This document shows, one piece after another, positions 24,101 to 34,708 of a DNA stretch of 64,000 nt. Positions within the stretch are counted from its first letter, which is position 1, and every line of letters starts with the position of its first letter. Made by a program: the position numbers and the translations under genes. The notes under the pieces are model-generated. The model was not told the DNA's origin, made no database searches, and saw only the letters and a program-made list of their open reading frames with translations. This DNA is from Larix kaempferi (Eukaryota > Streptophyta > Pinopsida > Pinales > Pinaceae), in assembly GCA_027924585.1 (NCBI GenBank), contig BSBM01000372.1:6865001-6929000 (forward strand). The letters run 5' to 3'.

Positions 24101-26414
24101 ATTAATTTTATTTCTAGTGAATTTTGAAAAGTAACTCAACCATGGTTATTTATATTGTGCATAGAAAATAGCGTGGGAGGTGACTTGTCATATATACCTA
24201 CCCCATAAAACCCCCAATTCATAATATTTTAATATATCTCATATTTTTGTAGTACATCTCTTAGGAGGCCCTTTTTTGACCTCAAAATCTCTCTAATGAA
24301 TGTAATTTGTGAACAGTAATGTTGTCTACTCAACTGCTAAGGTGTTGGCTAGTCTAGTTAATGCAATGTCTACTGTAATTTATTAGTGGAAATGTATCTC
24401 ATTTTTGGGAGTTGTAAACCCTAATGGATAAACCCTCGCCATTTTGTTTGGCACTTACGGGTTTAAAAATTCAATGTTTTACTATGTAATGTTGGGAATT
24501 CCAAATCGTCGATGAAGAATTAGATAGTAATTTGTTTTGATAACAAGTTTTATGTTATTAAAAACGTCTCTGTGAAATGAAGAGATGGACTGTGCAATTT
24601 TTGGGTTGAATGGAAAATGTAACTATAGTCTTTTCTTGAAACAGGTTAATAGTTGAAGGATTCGATCCTTGGTTTCACACTGTGTTTTAAAACAATGTTT
24701 TATTTTAAAAGTGTTATTGTTTCAACAATTTTTGGATGTTGGCCGAGAGCCAATCGAAGTATTTTCTATTGTAACCAATTCGATAATGAGCCGAGTCTAT
24801 GGTTTCAGTTACTATTTTGAAAATAAATATACATAGGGTTTGGTCGAAAAGTAAATAGGATGTTGAATGTGTATTTCTATTTGATAGAAAGAATTTGTAA
24901 ATATGTGTTTAAAATCTGAGAGTTTGAAATAATTGCTAAGTATTGCAAACACCGATCAATTTCGATTATGTCAATAAAATTGAAATTGATTTGTTTTCTA
25001 GATTAAGGATTTTGATTTGATCCTAAAGCAGAATGATAACAAGATAGAATGTTTTGGATTATAACTATGATGTAACTTGGAAAAAGGAAACCCTAGTTGG
25101 TATTTAAAAAGGAAATATGAGATATATTTGCTGAATAACTTTATGATATGAAAGTTAAATATCTATTTATTATTTAAATATAATAACTCTGATTACAAGA
25201 GTTTTTGCAGCTGTTACAATCTAGAATTAATAAATCTTGAAATGTAATGCATGAAACATCTGATATTCAAAACATCTTTGCAAAGAATACATGGTAATAG
25301 ATTGCAACAATGGTTAGTGATAAATAGGAATATAGTTATGTACAAAAATGAATTGTTTTTCTTTTATAAGTAAGTACAAGAGAATGCTTTCTATAACTGT
25401 TTATTATATACTATTCTATTTCTGAGTTTAAAACATGTAAATGTTAGAATTAGAAGAACACTACAGTATCAATCTATCTATTCACTTGGAATTCTGTCCA
25501 TCAATTATCTGATCTTAATTTCACTTCCTGTACTAGAGTACGATGCAAAAACTAGCATGGGAAAAAATGCAGAGAAGTCATTTTATCAATCCTTTCATCT
25601 ATTATATCAATTTCATGTAGAAAACATACTCAGGTTAGAAAGTAGAATAATTTCTTACTGATAAATGCAGAGTTTAATTGACTGAAATAACAACAGAAAA
25701 ATAGATCTTGATCATTTGTAGGATAACAAACCACCCAAGTAGCCTGTTCCACCTAACCTACTCCCGAAGACAACCAACTTACTTTCCTTAGGACCCCCGA
25801 GCCTATTCACTGAACCACCAGGAGGAAGATTCTGTAGAAGCCTTAGTACATCAACTTGCAGTAGAATATAGATTTTCTAGTCATCAAGACTCAGTAGTCA
25901 AAAAGACCTGCACCAGCACCTCTGGTTTTCCTTCTCAATATAACCTCCCTATTTGAATCTCTCAGTGATCACCTGATGCACTTGAGGAATATTTCTGCAG
26001 AAAAATATTGTTAGGGGCTTCTTGCCCAATTCGAATTGCCTTATGTAGGCTGCCTAGGCCTTTTAGTGGTTAACTGGTCATTAATGAGCTACCTGCTCTC
26101 TTCCACCCACTTGAGGGATAATGCCACAAATTTAGGGGTAGTTTTCCCATAGCCAACAGCTAGTGGTGGAGTGCAAATGCTGCAATCTATCCCATACCTT
26201 CTAACAACTTCCATTCCTCCTAGTGGGTCAGTGAGCATTCATTTAACAGTTCCCTTGGGTGTTTGTCTCCTATTTTAATTTATTAAATAATAATAATCAG
26301 TAATTACATTCATCCTTGACCAAACTTGGTCATAATTACAAGAATTTGTAATTATAATTTAACATAAAGTATTTTGCAAATAAAATAATACTCTCAAAAT
26401 TTGGGTAGGTGACA
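21162..26414 (-). repeat. 5' LTR of element A, with a nested TIR element
   Basis: 5253 bp, or about 4.3 kb without the 947-bp insertion. It matches 4623-16287 without A1. It ends GGTGACA at 26414 next to the right copy of the GGTAT duplication. No coding capacity beyond short frames shared with the other LTR. LTRs of this size are unusual even for plant gypsy elements. Confidence 0.95.
23352..24298. mobile_element. 947-bp non-autonomous TIR element in the 5' LTR of A
   Basis: Present in this LTR and absent at the matching place of the other LTR (near 6810), so its limits are precise. Ends are 33-bp inverted repeats with two mismatches: left CATTAGAGAAATTTTGAGGT, right the complement of CATTAGAGAGATTTTGAGGT. 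No reading frame of significance. The inside has three ~70-bp repeats around ATAATATTATTGTCATTTTC (23555-23745) and an AAT microsatellite near 23835. Comparing with the empty site shows no duplicated bases beyond what may be part of the TIR, so the TSD is unclear and the superfamily is not assigned. Confidence 0.88.
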
Positions 26415-26419
26415 GGTAT

Positions 26420-26934
26420 TCTTGTACTCTTGTGCGGGTTCTTTTCCGTTCTCGAAATATGTAATCCAATCAAAATTTATAGGCCAAATAAACGACCTAT
26501 GTTTTTTACAAATTTGACATGAGTGCAGTTAAAAGTGAATTAAAAGTAGAAAACAATAACATATCTATTCAAAAAATATATAGTTAGAATCTGCACACAG
26601 ATCTCGACAAGTGTGTGCAATTTCATTAGTAGTGCACAAGTGGAGCATATGCGGAACTAAGCGTGAAAAACGTGAAGTTACAGAAATTGGTATATTCTTC
26701 CATAACTCAAACCAAGCCTCGAGGTTTGGAAATCCGAAGCTAACACCAAACCTGTAAGGGTACCAAAAAAAATTGAATCCAAACATGCTTGTGCACAAAT
26801 GCACACACGCGTAGATGCGCACATGCATAGAGGCGTGCACATGTAGATGCCCACACACGTCCTTCTCACACCTAGATTTTTATCTAAATCTCCCTAAACC
26901 CCCTCCTTCTATATAACCCCATCTCCCCTCTCTT
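26420..26934. other. Old flank between elements A and B with TATA-like end
   Basis: About 515 bp that predates both insertions. It contains a CpG and alternating purine-pyrimidine patch (26786-26862, for example CACACGCGTAGATGCGCACA). It ends with TATATAA at 26910-26916 followed by a pyrimidine-rich run, a plant core-promoter layout. Element B inserted 18 bp after the TATA box; the pyrimidine run resumes at 50555. The antisense frames here are not convincing genes. Confidence 0.5.
26910..26916 (+). promoter_or_regulatory. TATA box of an interrupted promoter-like region
   Basis: TATATAA preceded by CCCTCCTTC and followed by CCCCATCTCCCCTCTCTT. In the sequence before element B inserted it was followed by CCTATCCACC (50560 on). 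It may belong to an old LTR rather than a host gene. Confidence 0.4.
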
Positions 26935-28622
26935 TGTAATGACCCTTTTTCAAAATTTATTAAAATTCCCAGTTTTCCACTTTTTTTCCCAATTTCGACC
27001 TTTGACTAGTTTTACTGTTTTGACCTCCAAATCAACCCAAATGCTCCCAAATCTTCTGTATGAATGTATGAATGATATTTAGACTTGAATATTAGGTTCA
27101 GGGATGTTTTATGGTCATCCAAATACTTGATAAAACTTGATTTACATTCTGACCAATATATGCAATTTTGACTAGTAATTTGTGTATCAAATCCCCCCGG
27201 GGTAACACTGAAAATGGCCTCTCAAATGCCTCTAAACTCCCTCGAATTTCTGAAAAGAGGTATGTAATGTGTTAAGTATGTTATTAAGGTCTCACTTTCA
27301 CCATTAATGGATTATTACACTTGTTCTCACCCTCTCCCATTCAATTGCAAAAATTCCCAATTCGACCCTTGGGGAAATGACACTATTTCACCTCCCAATA
27401 CAACTAAATTGAGTAAAAATGCTTCAAATTCTCAAGTACAGTACATGAAACTTGTATAAGACATCCATGGCATTGGGGAAATGGACATTGTTCGCTCATT
27501 AATCAATATTTTTGCATACAGTCAGTGGGTATTTCGACCTGAGACTTTCTGAATATGAAGAAAAGAAGATATGAAGCTGTTACAATCAGAAAAATATCAT
27601 ATGAAGCTCTCCCAATGAGTACAAGATCTCACCCAAAGCACAATCCCTCAAGGAGCATGAATATGCCTTCAAAACTGGAAATGGTGGAGAAGAAGTGCTG
27701 CACTAAACCAAACGATGAAACTTCCTATAGATGCTACCTGCAAATAAAAAGTCCACTATAGAACCATGAAATACATGAGTGGCCTCTCCAAACACCAACT
27801 TGGATGGGAATCTTTCACCCTCGAAATTGGCTAAGGAAAGAAACTAGTCATCCACTAGCTCTCTCTTCACAAATGCATTTTTTCTCAAATCATCAAAAGC
27901 CATTCTCATACTTCATTTCTACATTTTATAACCAACATTAGCCTTCTAAGGGTCGAAATCCTCTCAATAGATTCAATAGATTTCCATTTAGGAAATATTC
28001 CACATTTGCCACTTGTCTCCTAGTTCTAACCTTCCATCTCCCAAATTCGATTTTGAGTCTCTTTGGCTTCTCCAACTCCCATGAGCACCTTCCTTGAGCC
28101 TATTTTTGGGGATGACATGTCATAGTGGTCAGATGTCAGAGGTTAGGTCTGCAATTTGTCATAGTTGTCATAGATGCTCCATCATTGGTGTCATAGGGGC
28201 TAGGGAATCTAGCCCAAGTGTCCACAAACTTCCAATTTGACTCTTTATCTTCCATGGAGGTTAACAATCCTTCCCAATTCAAGCTAAGATGCTCAATGAC
28301 ATGTGTTATGACTTACCAACTCACCCAAGAGTGTTCACCTTCCCATTAATTTGAATTTGCAAGAGATAGATACCATGTATCATGAAAAATCAAGCTAGTG
28401 TGGGTCCCACATCCTCCATATGTATCCAAAACCATTTGCCACCTAGGATTTCTCTTGAATTTCTTTATTCAATCTATTTATTAAATACTTGAACCCTTCT
28501 AATGTTTAAACATCATTTATTAGCTTCCTTATTACCATTCCAGATGTGCCCATCCAACCTAGGAAACTAGTAGGATTGATGGGATTGTCTCACTATGAAA
28601 TTATTTGAATGGGGACATTACA
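26935..28622 (-). repeat. 3' LTR of element B
   Basis: 1688 bp, matching 30618-30918 plus 49081-50554. It lacks 83 bp present in the other LTR, just after the word GACATCCATGG (near 27470 here; 49310-49410 there). A purine-rich tract (GGTGGGGAGGAC on the minus strand) abuts it at 28623-28634. The last codons of the protease frame run into this LTR. Confidence 0.93.
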
Positions 28623-29146
28623 GTCCTCCCCACCCAAGATTGCTTTCCCTCAAGCAATCTCAATTTACCATGCTGCAAAATTGTCCCTCCTCTATCAGGT
28701 GGCCTTCCATGAGTAATTTCTCCCAAACGATTTCTATTCCAGTGCTTCATGATGTGGGAAGAAACTACCTGATTCGGATAGGTGTGTTGCCCTCTTACAA
28801 TCCTTAGTACTCCTTTTGAATCTTGGAATTTCATTTCAGGAATTTTATAATTTACTGTATGCTCTCCTATTGAATACAACCATTGCACTCCCAAAACAAC
28901 ATTAGTATCAGCAATATCAACCACATAAAAACTATCGACAAAAGTATAGTTACCTACGGTGGCTTGCAGCCGTGGGATCCACATTTTGCACTCCATTGTG
29001 TTGTGACCGAGAATGACAACTGTGAAGCCATCGAATGGTTCAATAGGTATATTTCTTTTCTCCACCATATCTGCATCAATGAAGTTATGGGTGGCTCCTC
29101 CATTTACCAAAACTGAAGTTCTTTGTCCTTGTACCATATCCTTGCA
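28601..29146 (-). pseudogene. Protease of element B with C-terminal tail
   Basis: Retropepsin-like frame (29137-28601). The active-site segment reads SVLVNGGATHNFIDADMV, where the lineage normally has an aspartate before GGATHNF. The change to asparagine would abolish catalysis. VVDIADTNVVLGVQWLYSIG is the typical protease C-terminal part. Beyond it the frame does not enter an RT but ends in a short tail (GRPPDRGGTILQHGKLRLLE) overlapping the polypurine tract and 21 bp of the 3' LTR. This suggests loss of RT-RNase H-integrase by a deletion that kept a polyprotein end. It follows gag in the same frame after a stop at 29147. Confidence 0.9.
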
Positions 29147-30587
29147 TCAGATAGTATGATAGCGCGGTACTGCTGAAAGTACTGCCATTGTTACTTTGGT
29201 GGGTGAGGGATGCTTCACCTCTGGTTTCCCTTCTTCTGCTATAGTATATCCTTCTTCTTGGGATGAATTATTTCCTTCTTCCTCCATGCCCCTTTCATAT
29301 CCCTCATCACAAAATACTTCAATAAATTGGGCCTTTCCTTTAGCACATTTATGTCCAGGTACCCACGGTTGGAAGCATGAGTAACACAATTTCTTCCTTC
29401 TGAGCTCTTCCCTGCTTAGTTCCTCTTTCTTATCCTTTCCATATTCATCTTCTTGGCATGGATTCTTATCAGGTGCATCTCTTTGCCAAGGTTTCTTTTC
29501 AATTCTGAAGTCAGGCTTGGGAGGAAATCTCATTCTAGGAAGCACATTTTGGAGATCTCTAGTCAAGATCATTGCATATTTTAATGTAGTTGGCTTATGG
29601 GATTTGACCAAACCTTTTAAGGGTTCAGCCAAACCTTCAGTGAACAGCAATACCAACCTTTCCATAGAGACCTCAGCCACCTTGACTGATAATTTTTGAA
29701 AGTACAACATATATTCAGTAGGGCTCCTAGTTTGCTTCAATTGAGCTAATTCCTTGAAAGGCAATTTGGGATCTGTTTGTTCAAATCTCTCTAGTACCCT
29801 GTCAACAAATTCTCCATATTTTTTAACCTGACCATGACCCAAGGTTTTCAATCCATGGAACCACCATTCATTTGCATCTCCTTCCAAGTGCAAAATGGCC
29901 ATTTTTAATGCAGCTTCTTCCAACATAGGATTCAACTAAAAATACACATCCAATTTTTGCACCCAAGTATTAGCAGAATTTGGAGAAGAACCATCAAAAG
30001 TAGGAACTGACATTTTAATAATAGCACCATTTAATTCTCTGTTTTGGTATGGACTCCTATGGTCATCCTTCCTCTTCATTTTATAGATAGCATTAATGAA
30101 TGTACTAAATGGTAGACCTCTTTTACATTCTTCACTCAAATCATTCCATTCATTGGCTAGTTTACTATTATCCACTTCAATATCGGGCTCTTCTTTAGGT
30201 GAGAGGAATTTAGGTGCAATATGCCTTTGTGTGATTTGAAATTCATCATGTCTATTATGAGGTCCTGTACTTGAGAAAATATGCTCACTCCCTTTCATCT
30301 TTTCCCCTGAGTGTGAACCACTATTATCTCCTATCACCCCTTTGCTTTGAAGCTGACTAATCAACAATTCGAATCCTTGTAGAAATTTGTTACCATCCTT
30401 TCCATATTTGTTGAAATTTTAGAGAAACATGGATCTAAGGTTTCAATAAGTTCCTCCTTATTCTTAATTTGTCATCCTCCTCTCTACCCATGGTTTCAGC
30501 AAAAGACTCCTCTTCCTCTACTACCTCTTCTTCAACTACTGGTTCAAAGGGTGGTGGATTATTCTTTTGACTTCTTGTTAATACCAT
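29147..30587 (-). pseudogene. Gag of element B
   Basis: Probable start MVLTRSQKNNPPPFEPVVEE at 30587, 31 bp inside the 5' LTR, with an acidic stretch following. A frameshift lies between 30435 and 30367; from there to the protease all pieces share one frame. 29935-29147 is the Retrotrans_gag core (ILHLEGDANEWWFHGLKTLG, AQLKQTRSPTEYMLYFQKLS) followed by a zinc knuckle CYSCFQPWVPGHKC. Stops at 29936 and 29147. Gag would build the particle that packages the RNA; a gag-only element may depend on partner elements for RT and integrase (inference from the TR-GAG group). Confidence 0.9.
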
Positions 30588-30603
30588 CAGGTTCCAAGAA
30601 CAT

Positions 30604-30615
30604 GCTCTGATACTA
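30604..30615 (-). other. Primer binding site of element B
   Basis: Minus strand reads TAGTATCAGAGC, one mismatch from the tRNA-iMet site, two bases from the LTR edge at 30618. Confidence 0.85.
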
Positions 30616-30918
30616 CTTGTAATGACCCTTTTTAAAAATTTATTAAAATGCCCAATTTTCCACTTTTTTTCCCAATTTCGACCTTTAACTAGTTTTACTA
30701 TTTTGACCTCCAAATCAACCCAAATGCTCCCAAATATTCTGGATGAGTGAATGAATGATATTTAGACTTGAATATTAGGTTCAGGGATGTTTTATGGTCC
30801 TCCAAAGACTTCAGAAAACTTGATTTATATTCTGACCAATATATGCAATTTTGACTAGTAATTTGTGTATCAAATCCCCCTGGGGTAACACTGAAAATGG
30901 CCTCCCAAATGCCTCTAA

Positions 30919-30952
30919 GGGTGAATCCATGAATGTGGTTCACCATTTTTGG
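30919..30952 (+). repeat. Left TIR of transposon C
   Basis: Begins GGGTGAATCCATGAATG and matches the complement of 49047-49080 at 27 of 34 positions, including the first six bases and a shared CTTTTTGG/ATTTTTGG inner block. Confidence 0.88.
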
Positions 30953-30982
30953 CGGATCACAAGGGGAAAATTAATTTTTCAG

Positions 30983-31385
30983 ACCCTCAATCGAGGTAAT
31001 TTCAAGCCCTTGATCGAGGTTTTATATGCTCGATCGAGGGTTTAAAAATACTTCGATCAAGGGCTTTAACATACCTCAATCGAGGATGTTTTAAACCCTC
31101 GATTGAGGGTCTAACCAAACCCTCAATCGAGCCAAACCTCGATCGAGGGTTTAGTTAGACCCTCGATCGAGGGTTTGTTCGATCCGTCAGAAACAAACAA
31201 AACAGGGTCTGGGCGGTTGTGCAATGGGTTGACAGACCCTCGATCGAGCAAACCCTCAATCAAGGGTTTACTCGATCGAGGGAATGTGATAGAGAAAAAA
31301 AAGCAAAATAGGGCCCGGTCGGCCCTGTTTTCGTGCAGTGGCTTGACAGAGACAGAGCAACAACGATCGGGGACCTCGACCGAGC
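30983..31385. repeat. Left subterminal palindrome cluster of C
   Basis: About 13 copies of CCCTCGATCGAGGG or one-to-two-base variants (CCTCAATCGAGG, CTCGATCAAGG) within 400 bp, starting 64 bp from the left end. Subterminal clusters of one motif near both ends are the usual transposase binding sites in plant DNA transposons such as En/Spm, so that role is inferred. Confidence 0.85.
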
Positions 31386-34137
31386 TCACGCCTGACACCA
31401 CCTCCCTATAGTGATGCCACCTCCCCATAGCAACACCATCATGTCATCTATTCCACCAGGTGGGTAGAAATCTACCATTTGTTTTGTTATTTAAAAAAAT
31501 ATATATTTCATATTTTATGTATAAATTTGTGTTTTTTTATCAAATCTAGGTTTAATTTGGTTTTCTAGAAATGGTTAGGATGTAGGCATTGAAACTAAAC
31601 CGCCATTAAAACCAAACTTATCGAAAAAAAAACCATTTGATTTAACTAAAACAAAAACCTATTTCAAACCAAAACAAAAACCCATTTTAAACCGAAACAA
31701 AAACCAAATTTGAAATAGATTTAGGGTTTTAGATATTTGTCAGTTATTTGTTTAAATTATTTAATTTATTTTTGTTTTTATATCAACTGGTGGCATTTCA
31801 CCACATAAATGCTACCGGTTTTATTTTAAAATGTGATTTTACAAGCAGAAATGCTGCCCATTTTTTTTCAATCCTCCGAGAACGCCAAGAGGATTGAAAA
31901 AAAAAACCATTTGAACCTAAAACAGAAAACCATTTCAAAACAAAAACCAAAACTATTTTAAATTTGAAATACTTTTAGGATTTTAAATTTATTTTGCATT
32001 TATTTGTTTAAAAATTATTTGGTATGTGAATTTGCAAGCAGAAATGCTGCCAATTTTTTTTCAATCCTCCGAGAACGCCAAAAAGATTGAAAAAAAAATC
32101 ATATATTAATATTAATATTATAATATTAAAAATTAAAAAATGAATATTAATAATATATATAATCATATATTATTTATTAATTTTTACTTAATTTATTTAA
32201 AAAAAATAATATTTAATATTAATAATATAATATAAAAAATTAAAAAATAAATATTAATAATATATAATCATATATTATTAACCATAACCATAACCATAAC
32301 TAACTTGCCAATTTTTCCTAAATAGGATCCCCTCTCAGGCCATGAAAAGTATGTCCACAATGTGAGCATCAATGAAGATAAATTGGCGTGGAACCATAAT
32401 GGATAGCTTGGAAAAATTCCCAACATCAGGTGGCCTAACGTCATTAGATGATGTCTTTGAATGATATAAGCCACTATAAATGCATTTTGCTGGACTATAG
32501 TACGTGTTTGGATTAGATTTTTCCACCCTCTTTGTGGAATACTAACTACAATTCAACAATAAAAACACCTTTTTAAAAATATGGGCATTTCTAAAATGTA
32601 AAAATTATAAAAATGGCTAGACAAATAAAACTTATGGAAATGCTCTTTGGAAATTGGCAATGGATGACTATAGGTCCTCCTAGAACAAGCTCATATTACC
32701 TAACATTACTTTGTCAACCTTATTATTTATAAGGAAAATACAATGAAAGAATATTATTTTATTTCTATCCTTTAAGAACCTTGACCATAGCTTTATGATT
32801 GTTATTAAAAAATATTGGGACTAGTGGTCAAAGAGGGATACATGGATTTCTCAAAGAGGGATACATTCGTGGATTCACCCTACAATCAATAGCAATTCAA
32901 TAGCAAATGATCGCAACACATGTTGAATGGATTCTAATTGCATATTTTATTTTTATGATATTTTTTGTCTCCTAAAGAACATTGCAACTTCTATTCAAAT
33001 CGAGAATGGAAATTACATTGCTAAGACATTATTGCACTTTTGGATTCAAAACTAGAGTTTACTTGTACACTTGTACCCTATTATTTGTCTGAAATTTGAA
33101 CCCTCAAAATAATATTCCACCAATCACTAATTTTCATTATTTAACATTCTTTTATGTTATCAACAAAATGACTCGTAACACTTTTGGAACTTTGTTTGAA
33201 TACTTCTAGAAAGATTTTATGTAATGTTTGTAAATGTATTGTGTTTTATTTTGAAACTAAGAAAAGTTGTGATATTTTTAATTGGATTATGATTAATGTC
33301 ATCATCATTTATCATTAAATTTATTGGGAAATTGTTAATTTTTTTGTTATTGAATGCATCATTGGAGTTTAGTGTGTCCCAAAAAACACTATGTTATACC
33401 TATATGTTTATGAATGCAATGGAATTGAATATGGCCCCAAAAAATTGTAGACGGGCATATATCAAACAACATTTTTTCAAGGTAGACACTTGTAAGGCCA
33501 TGCTCTATCTCTCCAACAAGTATGCATTATTTATAAGCCTATAGGTGCATGGTGGGATTGTACACATTTAATCTATGGTTCTCACCCTTATGTTGATGAA
33601 ATTTGAGTTGAGCTTATGCAATATCCTTTGGTAATTGGATATCTTCTTTATAGAATATTTTTGGCTAATCTAATTCAACTTTTCCTAAAAAGTGGCAGCT
33701 ATATATTTTTCAGATGTAGCAACCATAGTGATAAGTCGAGAGTCATTTTCTATGGATTTGTGTCCATGTGGCTAAGGATAGAGGAACCAAGACTTGGTGA
33801 TGGAGACCTATTGTGACAAGATCATATATGTTAGCTTATTGTACACATATTTGATTTATTAATATAGATTCATGCAAATTTGTTTATTAAGACTAATACT
33901 TGGTTGCAAATTACTTAACCCTAAAATGATTTAGCTCTAGAGGAAAAATATGAGAGTTGAGCAAGGACAAGTGATTAAATCATAACAAATATGATGTTAT
34001 TTCCCATGTAATGAGCATCCTCATAAACCATGTATGAAATTGAAACTCCCAATCCCTAGTTTTGTAGTAAACTAGAGCACTTGTTTCATCATTAATAAGT
34101 CTAGCATACCTAAGTATTCTCACTATTTTATTATTCA
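31386..34137. other. AT-rich interior of C, left part, no gene
   Basis: Contains two hairpins (31861-31904, 32054-32097), an ACCATA microsatellite at 32280-32300 and an inverted TIR copy at 32864-32880. Short plus-strand frames at 33296-33816 show no family resemblance. Nothing else is recognised. Confidence 0.5.
31861..31904. repeat. Perfect 16-bp hairpin, with a second copy at 32054-32097
   Basis: Arms TTTTTTTTCAATCCTC and GAGGATTGAAAAAAAA surround the 12-base loop CGAGAACGCCAA. A second copy about 193 bp on has the same loop and two arm changes. Both follow the word GCAGAAATGCTGCC, so the unit was duplicated. Either strand would fold; a run of eight U after the stem resembles a terminator, but no transcript is known. 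Confidence 0.85.
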
Positions 34138-34708
34138 ATGGCTCTTTCTGAAACCCTTATTTGGAGATGTGCTTCAAGACGGGTTAACTGTAGCATTCCA
34201 TTTGAGATAATTGAACTCTTGTTGAAAAGAAAATTTGATGGGGAAAGTGAAATATGTGCATGTGAACATGTTTCTCAATTTATTCAAGAATGTATTGCTA
34301 ATGATGTTTACCATGAAGGTGTCATGTGTAGGTTATTCACTTTAATTTTTGGAGACTGAGTTAAGAATTGGTGTGAAACTTGATTAGTTGCATCCATTCA
34401 TATTTTAGATCAATTTGTAGTTGATTTTTTGTTTGCTTTTAATAATTTTGATTACCATAAATTGTGCAAAGAATTGAATTGTCTCAGGAAAGATAAGGAT
34501 GAATCTGTTAGAGGACTTCTCAATTAGAATTATACATCTTCGTAGCAATTTTCCTTTGAATCGCATGCCTTCTATTACTAAATGGTTTCCATATCTTATT
34601 TTTTTTTCATACATAAAAGATCAACCAAATATTAGTCAATATGAATTATGCCTTAATACTCATTCACGGGATAATTTAGATGAAGATTTAGAAGTTGTAG
34701 AAATCTGA
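34138..34708 (+). pseudogene. Gag-like retroelement remnant inside C
   Basis: Plus strand 34138-34359 reads LLLKRKFDGESEICACEHVS then CRLFTLIFGD and, past a stop, VKNWCET. After a frameshift, 34499-34708 reads MNLLEDFSIRIIHLRSNFPL then NRMPSITKWFPYLI. This order (FEGE...F..L, R.FTLTF, W, then D.F..RI..L...FPL.. MPS...WF.YLI) is that of plant gypsy gag proteins. Stops and a frameshift mark it as old. No LTRs were found around it, so the edges of this insertion are unknown. Confidence 0.6.

Larger units (their letters stand above)
4623..26414 (-). mobile_element. Element A: complete Ty3/gypsy chromovirus with nested insertions
   Basis: Full-length LTR retrotransposon on the minus strand. The LTRs begin TGTCACCTACCC and end GGATGTTACA when read on the minus strand. 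The 5-bp target duplication GGTAT lies at 4618-4622 and 26415-26419. The internal region (16288-21161, 4874 bp) carries a tRNA-Met primer site, a gag-protease-RT-RNase H-integrase frame and a C-terminal chromodomain, in the Ty3 order. The chromodomain places it among chromoviruses; the very long LTRs (about 4.3 kb without insertions) recall the Tekay/Del group, which is an inference. The span includes a Copia element in the 3' LTR and a TIR element in the 5' LTR; removing both leaves about 13.5 kb. The coding frame is interrupted by stops, so this copy is not autonomous today. Confidence 0.95.

Noticed and set aside
26565-26869. Two overlapping Cys-rich antisense frames
   Set aside because: They arise from the alternating CpG/CA patch and overlap each other in different frames; no start or domain support.
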